Assembly (NCBI GenBank): GCA_033977485.1
Contig: CM066988.1
Coordinates: forward strand, 29,802,501 to 29,866,500
Origin: Hydrangea macrophylla
Taxonomy: Eukaryota > Streptophyta > Magnoliopsida > Cornales > Hydrangeaceae
Direction: 5' to 3'
DNA: 64,000 nt
The notes under the pieces were generated by a model, which was given only the letters and a program-made list of their open reading frames with translations, was not told the origin of the DNA and made no database searches. This document shows, piece by piece, positions 33,645 through 44,035 of this stretch. Both the position numbers and the translations under genes were made by a program. Position 1 is the stretch's first letter. Every line of letters begins with the position of its first letter.

Positions 33645-34760
33645 GGATTTTTTGATATCAGATCTTAGGTTGATACTTTCGCCCACTGATTATCCCACAC
33701 CATATGGGCCTAGAACTTTTGAGATCCCTAAGACATGTTTTTTAAGATTAGTTCATCATCCTGACGTTAGATAGTTTCTATGCAGGTTAGCATGGATCCA
33801 AACTTTCATACGTTTGTGGATGATACCTATGGAGGACACGTGATCCATGGGGATACCATGGAGCTAGCTGACCCAGAGTTGTATTATGAGCACATCTACC
33901 ATACAGCCAGTCGGGGATTTATGGAAGGCTCTTTATGTTGAGGGATGGACCTGCCCAACAGATACCATTACGCGAGGACTGGGGAAGCAATATACCATGA
34001 GATGGCTCGCTTAATTTAGAGCATGCTAGAGATGGACGTTGTTGAGTTATGAGCCATCCTGGAAGGACCTGCTATAGCAGCACAGACAACACAACATGTA
34101 CCAGTACTCAATGTACCAATACCAGAGCCATATGATCAGCCTGATGTGCACCAGTAGAGCCCGAGCCAATAGGGGATAATGAAGATCCTGTTGAGGATAT
34201 GAAGCTGGAGGATGAGGAGCATGACGAGGATGTGGATGACAATGGAAAAAAGGAGCCCAAGGACGACTCAAAAGAGCTAGAGGAGGGCCCAGAACTGGCT
34301 GATATGGATATCATAGTTGGAGAGGATATTGTAGTGGCTGAAGGAGATGAGAATGTAGAGGATGAGGAGCTAGAGGTGGCAATTGTACCTAAGGCACCAG
34401 CAGGGCCTATAGCACAGATGGCAGCAGTATGGGTAGCTGAGATGGCTATATAGCCAGACGGATTTATCATAGGAAAAGGCTGAGTTGGCAGAGACTATAA
34501 CAGTAGTTGAGGGTTTTTCCGCGGTGACCGTTAACGCCGCCAAGCCAGCATTGGGTGTTATGGATGAGGACGATGATAAGATGATGGTTGATGATTGGGA
34601 TATCGGGGTTATGGTAGGAGATCTCACTACACCTGTAGAGGATAATCCTCCAGAGGAGCTAGTATTGTATCCGAGGACGACTCCCCACCAGTTACGTCAG
34701 ATATTGATGACTTTTGAGTCAGGATCTGGAGGACTCAGATTTTGCTAGTATATATCAGGA
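33645..34760 (+). pseudogene. Decayed internal region with acidic ORF pieces
   Basis: After the primer-site-like sequence, an ATG at 33792 opens MDPNFHTFVDDTYGG.., which is stopped within 50 codons by TGA. In-frame sense continues in patches. The longest open piece is 34199-34453, very Asp/Glu-rich (EDEEHDEDVDDNGKKEPKDD). Another piece is 34485-34748. It is probably the gag-side ORF of the element whose LTR ends at 33644, by position only; no capsid or zinc-knuckle motif is seen. Confidence 0.4.
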
Positions 34761-34964
34761 CATGTGGTCCACTTTTTAAGATCTTAGAGATAGCGACCAT
34801 AGCCTTGGTATAGATAACCTCCACTAGTAGTGGTATTGTATATAGCTTGAACTCAGAAATGGTCGATCGCTTGAAAAGACTTTGATCGATTGAAAGTTAA
34901 ACTTCAAGTATGGTCAAGGAAAGTATATAGAATCTCTTTGTGTTAATAAAATACTGAAAATGCA

Positions 34965-35117
34965 GGGTATTACATACATCTACACCCTAATGTGGACCAA
35001 TGGGAGAGGAGAGAAATTGTAAAGTGGTATGGACACTAGTGGACCCCACAGTCTATTGGTCCATGTCAGGGTGTGGATGGATGAGTGTGAGATTTAGATG
35101 TAGGTCTAGCATTACCC
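34965..35117. mobile_element. MITE-like inverted-repeat element (153 bp)
   Basis: Left end GGGTATTACATACATCTACA, right end (reverse complement) GGGTAATGCTAGACCTACAT. Further in, CACCCTAATGTGGACCAAT pairs with CACCCTGACATGGACCAAT read from the right. The element can therefore fold almost fully. No clear target duplication was found. The superfamily (hAT or Mutator) is undecided. Confidence 0.65.
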
Positions 35118-36009
35118 TAAATTTTTTTTACTGTGTGAAAAATTAGTTTCCAAACTTTATTTTTCATAATGTTTCTTTGTTAATTAGTAGTTGTAAAACA
35201 TCTCTATTGAAGTTTTAATCTCAAATTACAAATATATATTCACTATAAGACCAAATTTGTTACTAAATTTTAGATTTCTTTGCTGCATAGTTATTATAAT
35301 CACTGAGTGATGCTCTAGAATACCCAAAAAAATCCATATTCCATCTCCAAATTAAGTTAGGATTTAGTTTATTCTTGGTTGTGTTCTTGGAGTTCATCCA
35401 CTGTGATTCAGAAAAATACAAGGTTGAGGTTCAGTATCTCATTTTGATGTATTATTTTAGTTCATTTATATTTTATTAGCTTATTTGTACTAATGCTTTG
35501 TTATTTTACATATTCTGAAAATTCAACCTCAAAACAAATTAGTGCAGAGCAAGTGCATTTATTTAATTATTAGTACATTCTTGTTTTTATAATCTGGAAT
35601 CTTAGTTAAAACGGTGATTGTGTACATCTATCTTATTCTTCTTTAAAATTTACTTAGAAGATAATTTCAATTCCAAAATGTTAGGCTAAACCTATAGTTG
35701 GGGATATGCACTAAAAACCTAGAAAACTCAATTTTTGTGCAATAATTCTTAAACATGCAGATTTATGCAATTAGTTTGTTCTTCCATTTTTGGATTAAAT
35801 ATATCTACAGTTCATGAATCCTAATATATTTATGGACTATAGTTGTGTTGGATTTCAAGAATTACGTATTTAAAATAAAAACCTAATTCTATGAATTATC
35901 AATGTTAGTTATCCTAGAAAATACCTATACAAAATAATTTGTTTGATGAAGCTTGTGTTTCAAGTATGTGTGTGTGTATATATATATTTCTATCCATTAA
36001 TGGATAGAC
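35118..36009. other. AT-rich intergenic sequence, no gene seen
   Basis: About 890 bp of AT-rich sequence with no open frame worth listing and no repeat I recognise. It ends in a (TG)n(TA)n microsatellite at 35966-35988. Confidence 0.5.
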
Positions 36010-36011
36010 AA

Positions 36012-36112
36012 TCGTGTTGTGGTAGAGTGGTAGGGACTGAGTGCCTAGTACCCACGTCTGCGGGTTTGAGTTCGAACCTGGCTACTGCCCGATTGGCTCC
36101 TTTTTTTTCTTT
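36012..36112 (+). mobile_element. tRNA-derived SINE head
   Basis: It has a box-A-like TGTGGTAGAGTGGTAGGG (36017-36034) and a box-B-like GAGTTCGAACCTGG (36067-36080), about 33 bp apart, as in RNA polymerase III promoters of tRNA genes and plant SINEs. Between them, ACCCACGTCTGCGGGT forms an anticodon-arm-like stem. A T-run (TTTTTTTT) follows at 36101. No full cloverleaf with an acceptor stem is evident, which favours SINE over functional tRNA. Confidence 0.65.
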
Positions 36113-36684
36113 ACACCAAACGACGTCGTTTTATATCAAACATGACAAACTTGATATGAATGCAACTTTTACAAGTTTATTTTGAGTGATTTAGCGCTGG
36201 TTTGTATATTTTCAATCCTCTTATATCGTTTCTCCCAAATTAATTAAAATTTGCTATTTATAGATAACTTAGCTTAAATAGTAAGATTATTTCCATCTTT
36301 CACTTTATAATCAAATCTAAGAAGTTTTTCTCATTTTTCTCTTTTTCATTTTTTCACTAGCATTTTGATTAGTTTATTTTTCAAATACTATGTTTAAAAC
36401 TTTATTGTAAAATACTCCAAAAATAGTTCTTTTAGTAAGTTTTACTACAAAAGCATAAAAAAACCCCTAGTTTAGGAAACCACCAAAAATCATTCATCTT
36501 TTATTTTCTTTTTAGGGACAAAAATAGTTTGCCTCCTATCTTAAGTAATCTTTTAACCATTCCCTGTGGATTCGACCTGGTCTTACCAGAACTTTATTAC
36601 TTGAACAATCATCTGCACTTAGGTGTTGATAAGAAAACGTGTTAGTACGACGTTGTCAACAGCTCCCATTTTACAATTGTCTTC
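36113..36684. other. AT-rich sequence, no gene seen
   Basis: No open frame of interest. A CCTGTGGATTCGACCTGG block at 36562 resembles the end of Athila/Ty3 LTRs, so decayed LTR sequence may be present. Confidence 0.4.
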
Positions 36685-37795
36685 GACATGCTCGACCCAC
36701 TCCCCCAGCCCGCTTTGCATCATGTGAGTGATTGTACTATAGCAGCTCCCATTTCAAAAAATATTTCAAACTTTAAACCTTCATAACTTTTGATCTATTA
36801 CTTTGTTTTTTTTTTCTTCACAAAACTAGCACTATTGTTGATATGTTTTGAGCAAAAAAAAAAAAACAAATTTTTACATACCCTATTCTTGACGAACCAA
36901 ATAAAATTTTCACTTAATATTCGTGAATTGGTTTAGTGAATTTTCACTTAATATTCACATATGCCAAGTTGATGTTTTGAGGAATTTTTTTTTTTGACAT
37001 TCGTTTTTGGGGAGAGTTTTTGTGAAATTTCACTAGAATTCTGCATCTTTTTGTTCTCAGGGTGAGTTTTAATTGTGTTTTATAATTGATTGTAAAAAAA
37101 AAAAAAAATTCACATATTTGTTTTTGGGGAGAGTTTTTGTGGAATTTCTCAAGAATTCTGCATTTGCTTTGTTCTTAGGGAGAGTTTTAGTTGTGTTTTT
37201 ATGATTGATTGTGAAATTTTATCTTTTTAACAAAATAAATATACACTATTTAATATGCCAAAAAAAAAAAAAGAAGTGAAAATTCACCTTGCATACTTGA
37301 ATATCAAGTGAAATTTCAATGAACTTGTCCATGAACATTAAGTGAAATTCCACTTAACTTGGCATTTGAGAGACTTTTTAATAAAATAAGAATCAAATTA
37401 GACTTTAAACTATCTATAGACAGTTACTTCTAATGACTTTTGTCTGAATTTATTTTGGGAGACTTGGTGAAATTTCACTTGGCATGCAAGGAAAGTAATT
37501 GAAATTTCAATAAACAAGTATACGAATATTAAGCGAAAATTTAAGTTTTGAGGAGCAAGGCATGTAAAATTTTGTATTTTGTTTTTTTTTTTGCTCAAAA
37601 CATATCAACAATGGTACTAGTTTTGTAGCTCTCGTCGACACGATTCCAACGGTATAAAATTTGAGAAATACGGGGTTGTAGATCAAAAGTTATGGATGTT
37701 TAAAGTTTAAAAAATATTTTAGAACTAGGGTCTGATATGATACAACTCTCACATGGTGCGAGTGAGCTGGAGAGCCTAGCGCGCGCGTGAAGCGC
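36685..37795. mobile_element. Fold-back element with ~240-bp inverted arms
   Basis: The left arm (about 36690-36925) and right arm (about 37535-37790) are reverse complements with indels. Shared blocks are CATGTGAG, AAATATTT..AAACTTTAAAC, CATAACTTTTGATCTA, CAAAACTAG.AC.ATTGTTGA, TATGTTTTGAGCAAAAAAA and TTTTCACTTAAT/TTTTCGCTTAAT. The ~610-bp middle holds a tandem duplication and no coding region. It fits a non-autonomous foldback or MULE-type transposon, or an inverted duplication. No target duplication was resolved. Confidence 0.65.
36996..37225. repeat. Tandem duplication of ~115 bp inside the fold-back element
   Basis: TTTTTGGGGAGAGTTTTTGT starts near 37004 and again near 37120. Each is followed by GAATTCTGCAT, TTGTTCT(C/T)AGGG and a TTTTATAATTGATTGT-like end. 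Two copies, roughly 85% alike by eye. Confidence 0.75.
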
Positions 37796-38137
37796 ATGTC
37801 GCATGTGTGGTGCGTGTGTAAGGAGTAATTCTGGATTTTTAAAATTTATTATCATTTTCTCAAATATATGTATTTGGTCAGAGAGTTTTAATGGAATAAA
37901 GATATTAAATTTTCTTTTTAACATGTTTAGAGATTTTTTATAAATAAAAAAAAAAAAAAAAACACACGTTTATAGATACTGTCACTGTCAGTGCCCCTAA
38001 AAAAAATAAAAAAAATAAAATCACACCGACCAAACAACTAAATTTATATTAGAAATTTACAACTTGTGAACCAACTACCCGGTTGTTCCTCTACAAACAG
38101 CCGATACACTAGTTTTGATTTACAATAATGTTAGTTA
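37796..38137. other. AT-rich spacer
   Basis: Contains A-runs (37947-37963) and no gene. It separates the fold-back element from the next inverted-repeat element. Confidence 0.5.
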
Positions 38138-38465
38138 TACACACTTTTTGATATATTATGCTTTAAATATATGTCTTTTGTGCTGTTTAATTTTTTCTTA
38201 CTTTTCTGTACACCACATACACAACAGAGCACACAAACTATGTGCATTTAAAGTGAATATTTTACTAGAATCTTCAAAATGGGGGAATATATCCCTGACT
38301 CGTCACTGTTTTAACTTATTTCCAAAACTCATCACTTTCTTAGAATTCGCTACTTCAACTAGCGATTTTCAGACCAAAAACTTGAACTCGTTACTTCAAA
38401 TAACGACTTTTAGTTTGGCTAGAAGTCGCTACTTGGAGTAGCGATTTCATTAAAGTAAAACTCGC
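38138..38465 (+). repeat. Left terminal inverted repeat with TCGCTACTT palindromes
   Basis: Contains three to four palindromic units, for example TCGCTACTTCAACTAGCGA at 38347-38365 and TCGCTACTTGGAGTAGCGA at 38426-38444. It is about 70 bp longer than the right copy because of a TGTACACCACATACACAA-type insertion. Confidence 0.7.
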
Positions 38466-38689
38466 TACTTGAACCCGCATCTTCTTCTTCTTTCTTTCAC
38501 TAGCTCTGCTCTTTCTCTCACTCTCTCTCTCCTCACTCTCTCTGCAATCTCTGCGATCTCTCTCTCTGTGTGATCTCTCTCAGGTGCCTCTCTCTCTCTC
38601 TATGACACACACACACACACATAATGTATATATACACACAACACAATATATATACACACAGATACACATACACACACATACACACAGTG

Positions 38690-38960
38690 CTCCCTCAATT
38701 TTGAGTAAAGACACCTCACTTATACACTCACAGATACACATACACACACAGATACACATTGCTCCCCCAATTTGAGTAAAGGCCCCTCACTTATACACAC
38801 ACAGATACACACACACAGAGATACAAATTACTCCCCCAACTTGAGTAAAGGCACCTCACTTATAAACACACTTACACACTCAGTGACACATTGCTCCCCC
38901 AATTTGAGTAAAGGCACCTCACTTATACACACATATACACATACACACACAGTGATGAAT
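38690..38960. repeat. ~66-bp minisatellite with CA-rich spacers, 4 copies
   Basis: The unit core CTCCCCCAATTTGAGTAAAG followed by GCACCTCACTTATAC and a variable (CA)n/GATACACA spacer starts near 38690, 38760, 38830 and 38893. It is preceded by a (CT)n zone at 38510-38600. The open frames through it are low-complexity artefacts. Confidence 0.85.
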
Positions 38961-39504
38961 AATTTTGCTTGCCCAAATCAATATCCATTAAAATTGTTAG
39001 GGTGGTTGAGAAAAGGGAAATGGTCCTTATGCTACATCTCAGAAACATTCTTAGGGTGGTTGATATTTCATTCGATCAGAATTTTTATACATTAAACTTA
39101 GAAAAGATAAGGACAAGAGCAATGCCTAGTAGAATAATGACTTCTTTAATAATCATATTATTTTTACCTTTCTCTGACTTTTTATCTGTGTACACTTCAA
39201 TAGAAAAGTACATTTTTTTCTCAAAATTAATGAAGTAAAAAAATGAGGGAAAAACTCTCTTTACTCTAATTAAAAAATGTAGGTGCCTTTATTGCCAGTC
39301 AACTTGACTGTAATGCTCACACACACAACGACACGATGGACCATTGATTACTTACACTTGAATTTTCAAATGTGAAGGTATTAAAATGGCTAGTGTTGTG
39401 ACTATAATGCTGTATTGGGGGGTGGGGGGACATCGTACATCATATAAATTTCCATCCTGCACACAAAATAACTTCACTTAATTAAACTTCCATTTTTTTT
39501 TCCA

Positions 39505-40263
39505 GGAGGATGGTATGACTCGTGTGTATGAGGTTGCACGATCGGTGTTGGCTGGATTAGCAGCAGGCGGCCCTCATTCCGTTCCTCCAGAGGTGATGGT
39601 ATCATTAGAGGAGATTCGTACTATTAGTGAGCATTCATTACAGGATGTTCATGAGGACCGACGTTTACATGGGGCTGTTCCATCTTCCACAGTATTCGTG
39701 TCCCGTGTCTTAGAGCCACAGCCTCAGCCTCAACCTCAGCCTCAGACACATCCTCATCCTCAGACGCATCCTCATTCTCAGCCTCAGCCTCAATCTCAGG
39801 AGCAGACGTTTATAGGCCTTTCACTCCAGGGAGCTCTGAGTTCCGTATATCTCCGGTCTGTGACTTCTCCATCCCACAGTACACATATACAGATGCACCG
39901 TCGTCATCGTCGATCCAGCCACCACATCCAGCTTTAGAGTTCGAGGCGATCGTGGCAATGGTGGAGCGTTTGACGCAGGTAGAGGCGGAGGAGATGCAGG
40001 TGGAGGCGAGAGAGACGACTGGACATAATACCCCGATGGCAGAGACATAGGATGAGGGTTTGACATAGGCCGAGTCTCAGCGACGACCTCCAGTACATAC
40101 AGTTTATGCTCGGGGTAGAGGTCGTCATGCCCAGAAAAGGGTATCGCAGGTCATCCAGCCGCATGAGGAGGTTCCACAAGTGGAGGATCCACCACAGGCA
40201 GAGGGTAGGCCTAAGAGAACAAAGAATGTTTCGTGGTGTGGGACACATTATAAACAAAAATAG
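39505..40263 (+). pseudogene. C-terminal exon resembling plant mobile domain (MAIN-like) proteins, broken
   Basis: A pyrimidine tract and CAG at about 39504 look like a splice acceptor before GAGGATGGTATGACTCG. The frame from 39515 reads MTRVYEVARSVLAGL.., then a Pro-Gln/Pro-His repeat (PQPQPQPQ.. near 39720-39800). About 39815 the sense passes to another frame that runs to TAG 40261-40263, ending RPKRTKNVSWCGTHYK. That basic/CGT-H tail is what I recall at the C-terminus of PMD/MAIN-like proteins linked to transposons. In-frame TAGs near 40048 and 40063 look like former CAG codons. The family call is tentative. Confidence 0.45.
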
Positions 40264-40359
40264 TATATAGGATCCACAACAACATTTTGTTTTTTTGATA
40301 TATTATAAACAAATAATTGCACTTTTGTATATATATAATTTTGTGGTATTGTGTACACC

Positions 40360-40600
40360 TATAACTCTCTCCCACTATCTCTCTATCTCTCTCCCCCTCA
40401 CACTCTCTCTATCCCTCTCTTTCTATCTCTTTCCCACCTATCTCTCTATCTCTCTCTTCCACTCTCTCTCTATCATCTCTCTCCCACTCTCTCTCTATCC
40501 CACTATCTCTCTATATCTCTTCCACTCTCTCTCTATCTCTCTCTCCCATTATCTCTCTATATCTCTCCCACTCTGTCCGTCTCTTTCCCACTTTAGTGGA
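40360..40600. repeat. (CTCTCTATCTCTCCCA)n low-complexity tract
   Basis: About 240 bp of pyrimidine-only sequence built from CTCTCTATCTCT and CTCCCACTCT words. The open frames at 40295-40735 and 40351-40596 are artefacts of it. Confidence 0.9.
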
Positions 40601-40719
40601 TTGATTATGTTGGAGTATTATGTTTGGTGGTTGAATTCTGAAAATAAAAATATATTGGTGTTGGTCAATTGTAGGGGGCTGCTGCTAAAAATGAACTGCT
40701 GGAAAAAAAACCTGCTGAT

Positions 40720-40995
40720 AAAGTCGCTACTTTAAGTAGCGATTTCTGTCTTTGACTAAAGTCGCAACTTCAAGTAACGATTTCTGCTTTGGTCTAAAGT
40801 CGCAACTTGAAGTAACAATTTTGAATTGAGCTGATTTGATCTAAAGTCGCAACTTCAACTAGCGACTTCTCAAAAAATGATAAGTTTAAAAATAAGTTAA
40901 AACAGTGAAAGGTCAGGATATACTCTCCCATTTTGAAGCTTCGTGTAAAAAAATTCCATTTAAAGCTGATTTTAAAAAGTGTGTAAAAAAGGTGT
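40720..40995 (-). repeat. Right terminal inverted repeat
   Basis: Contains TCGCTACTTTAAGTAGCGA at 40724-40742 and three further degraded TCGCAACTT..AAGTAACGA units, then AAATAAGTTAAAACAGTGAAAG and CCCATTTTGAAG, all inverted relative to the left end. The outermost match is AAAAAGTGTGTA at 40975-40986. Confidence 0.7.
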
Positions 40996-41085
40996 GCGGG
41001 TTTGGTAAAAATAACCCCGCATTTAAGAGCGCGTGGTGTTTGTCCAGACTAGAGCTGCTGCTGGTGAGAGAGAAGTAAAATAACG
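40996..41085 (+). promoter_or_regulatory. Remaining upstream region / 5' UTR of HIBADH
   Basis: Only about 90 bp separate the right inverted repeat from the HIBADH ATG at 41086. A TTTAAGAG at 41022 is the nearest TATA-like sequence and is weak. The core promoter may therefore lie inside the transposon end or be unrecognised. Confidence 0.4.
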
Positions 41086-42977
41086 ATGGCAATTTGCAGA
41101 GTTCTCTCCAAAGTTGGTTCCTCTCTCTCTTCAATCCGCCGTTTCTCTACATCCGACGTCCCCACATCTCCATTACAAGTAAGCTTTTCAATCTTCTCAC
41201 TCTTCTTCATTTTGATCCCTACAACATGTTATACATTTGTCCACCAACTGCTTCAACTACTAAATTCCCAAGATTTCTCCATGAAAGATCATGATTCAAC
41301 ACCCTGGTATGCCAATTCTCAATTGGAGTTTGTGCGAAAATTATTGATTGGTTAACTAGAATTTAGTCCATTTTAGAACACTTTGTAAGTCGTAGGTCCA
41401 ATAAGGAAAACATTTTAGTGAAAGCTCCTAGCATATAAAACTGGACAAAATAACCGACTGAGTTGTGAAATTTCACTATACTTTTCCTATGATTAGTGAA
41501 ATTTCATAACTCAGTTGGGAGTTTTGTTTAGGTGGTTTTACTCTAACAAAAGATTTGAGCTGAGCGACTTTTTATCCAAAAAGTTCTAATTGTGTCCTTT
41601 AATTAATAATTTACCTTCACTAGGGATTTAACACTAAATTTTTGTTTTCTTGGGTTAGTGCTGTCTCCAGACAACGTCAGTGAGGCCTGAAGCTACAATT
41701 TTAAAGGACCTTTATTTATTTATTATTATTATTATTATTTAAATTTTTTTTTACTGTTATTGAGCCGACCCAATTGATTGGGACACAATTGGTTTATTAT
41801 TATTTTTTTTACTGTTATTGCAATTTTTATTTTTTAATTTTGAAAATCCATTTTCTCATTTTTTTTTCCATATATAATTATTAATTAGGTTTTTAAAGTC
41901 CAAAAAAGGAGAAGGACGCACCGACGCAGTTAAAAAGATAGAGGGGGGGAGAGAGAGAGCCCACCACAGAAAATAGAGAGGGAATAGTTTTTAGTCGAGG
42001 GGAGTAATATGATCTTGGAAGGAGTTGTACTTTTATAATTAAGCGAAAAATTAGTGATTACAGAAAATTTGTGCTTTTGAATTTATATTGGGGCCTTTTT
42101 TTTTTTTTAAACTGACTAATAAGAGGCTTTTTATATTTTCTTGGCACCTTCACTTTTGAGAGATACCTAAAGTAAGGGCTTTTTTGATTGATGGTTTTAG
42201 ATGGCCCTGATAGAAGTTATGTCCAACAATGAAAACTGTGAGCTAACACTTGTTCATTTGTTTAAATACATCAATATATTTTTTTAGTATCCTATGGTTG
42301 TAGTTAAGCCTGGTTATTCCAATTTTCAATTGGGTGTCCGAGGAAACTAATATGACTGTATTTTCTCTTATACATTCTTTATTTTCCAACAATTTTTTTT
42401 TATTTTCATGTTTCATATGTTGGTGAATAAATTTCGCTTTTCATACATCTCACTCTAATTTTGATGACACTAATCATTCCATTGATGTGTTACAGAGGGT
42501 TGGATTTGTGGGGCTAGGAAATATGGGATCGCGAATGGCGAATAATTTGATCAAGGCAGGATACAAAGTTGCCATTCATGACGTGTAATGTATTCACCAC
42601 TTCTTCTTGTGCAAAACGTGCCGAGTTGTGTAGTATCCAATCAGTAATATCATATAGTCTTCTGAACTGTATGTTGTAAATTCACATATGTCCAATTCAT
42701 TTGTAAATGATGTCTTATGTGGAGGTGAATTAGCATAAAATGCTGTCTCATCTGCTGTATCAGTCTTATGATATTACGGCAATGGAAGTTATTGATTAAA
42801 TATTTATCTTCTGCATTTCACATTGCTATCTCAAAAGAGTCATCTTCTTTTGTTCCTCCCAGAAATCATAATGTCATGAAGATATTCTCAGAGAAGGGCA
42901 TTCTTACAAAAGAATCACCACTTGAAGTTGCAGAAATAAGTGATGTTGTAGTTACGATGTTGCCTTCATCAAGCCAT
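41086..42977 (+). CDS. HIBADH: 3-hydroxyisobutyrate dehydrogenase, mitochondrial, exons 1-3 (partial)
   Basis: Exon 1 is 41086-41178 (31 codons, MAICRVLSKVGSSLSSIRRF.., Arg/Ser-rich and without acids early on, a mitochondrial presequence). Exon 2 is 42496-42584, with VGFVGLGNMGSRMANN, the GxGxxG Rossmann motif that binds NAD, and AGYKVAIHDV. Exon 3 is 42863-42977, with KMFSEKG-like KIFSEKGILTKESP and VVVTMLPSSSH. Introns start GTAAGC, GTAATG and GTGAGT and end CAG; phases 0, 2 and 0 agree. The enzyme oxidises 3-hydroxyisobutyrate to methylmalonate semialdehyde in valine breakdown. About 99 of an expected ~340-350 residues are present; the catalytic Lys region is absent. The 3' exons are not seen before 64 kb. 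There are no lesions in the three exons. Confidence 0.88.
41179..42495 (+). other. HIBADH intron 1
   Basis: 1317 bp, GTAAGC..TTACAG. AT-rich, with (TTA)n at 41715-41735, a repeated TTTTTTACTGTTATTG (near 41748 and 41806) and a GA-rich GAGGGGGGGAGAGAGAGA at 41941-41960. No gene inside. Confidence 0.75.
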
Positions 42978-44035
42978 GTGAGTGTTCAGATTCCATGTCT
43001 CCCATTATCTTCATGTATCAATTATTTCTTCCATGTCTCCCATTATCTTCATGTATCAATAATTTCTTCTCATTGGAAATATTGCTTCTTCTTCTCCATT
43101 ATGTGGATCTTAAATTATTTGGCACCTTTTAAACAGTTTTTCCTCGATAAGTCGTGTTAAGTCACCAGTTATTTGGCTGTATTAATAGATGACAATGGTT
43201 TGAATCATTATGTGCCATCGACAACTAACATAATTATAGTATATGAAGCCATAGACTTGGTGTTCCTTTTTATGCTACATCTTGATGGAGAAGTTATGGA
43301 CCATTCCGTTCGTAATAAGATCATATGTATATCCCAGTCAATAAAATTAATCATGAAAGGGTCATTGGCGGCCTTTAATTTTAAGACATTAACAGGCTTT
43401 TTTTTTTGTCTCGCCAGTTTTCTTATTCTCGATACTGCTCCACCACATGTCCCCCAGTTTCATGAATGAATCTAGTTGAACACGAACCTTTTCATTATAT
43501 ACCACATCATTTTCATGAGAACCCTTCCTTCTGATGTGCTATAATTTTAATCCTCTACAAGGAGTATTTGTATATTGTGAGGTTAGTCTTCTAGAAGATT
43601 TTAATATGGGACATGTGTCCTCCGCAACTGAAACCAAAGATGTGGATCTTTTAATTAAGCTCGTATTGAAGCGAAGAAGGGTTTCCCGCTTCTTAAATGG
43701 AGCAAAAGATAGAAACCTCTGAATTTAATTAAATGACCATGCATTGTATCATATTGTGCTAAGTGGGCAACTTTTAATGAAGTAAATAAGCACTTTTAGC
43801 CAGCGATGCTTTGCTTGTTCTCAACATTTTGGCGCTGTTTGGAAGGCGCATGTTTGGAAGGCCAGATAGAACTATCAGATAGGGGGGATAAGGCTAGATC
43901 AAATAGGATAGTGAACATGGCTGATAACACTATATGTTGTCCTGTATTTGGAGCATGCTGGAATTATGTTGTCGGATAAGCTGTTATATCCTAATATTGG
44001 ATTTGGTAGTGCCTAGATTTAAGTGCTACAATGTA
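42978..44035 (+). other. Sequence after HIBADH exon 3 (intron 3 or broken end)
   Basis: Starts with the donor GTGAGTG. A 38-bp tandem duplication (42993-43030 and 43031-43068, CCATGTCTCCCATTATCTTC..) lies just inside. Frames at 43173-43469, 43534-43722 and 43934-44197 do not resemble HIBADH exon 4 or any protein I know. At 43835-44040 there are GCTGTTTGGAAGGC-like phrases common in MITEs, but no matching opposite end. Confidence 0.55.

Larger units (their letters stand above)
38138..40995. mobile_element. ~2.9-kb terminal-inverted-repeat element, probably Mutator-like, with a PMD-like ORF
   Basis: The left (38138-38465) and right (40720-40995) ends are inverted copies. Outer TACACACTTTTT, CTTCAAAATGGG, CACTGTTTTAACTTATTT and the TCGCTACTT/AAGTAGCGA palindromes match in reverse. 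Inside lie CT- and CA-rich satellites and a broken ORF like the C-terminus of plant mobile domain proteins. Long inverted repeats with a PMD-type passenger are known from plant MULEs. The exact ends and the 9-bp target duplication are not resolved, and no MULE transposase is present. Confidence 0.6.

Noticed and set aside
36012..36112. Functional tRNA gene
   Set aside because: A and B boxes are present but acceptor and anticodon stems do not fold cleanly; SINE head is more likely.
40295..40735. 146- and 81-codon frames rich in Ser/Leu
   Set aside because: Translation of a CTCTCTAT low-complexity tract.
43173..43469. HIBADH exon 4 candidate
   Set aside because: The translation has no similarity to the expected substrate-binding region and no suitable splice acceptor and phase.
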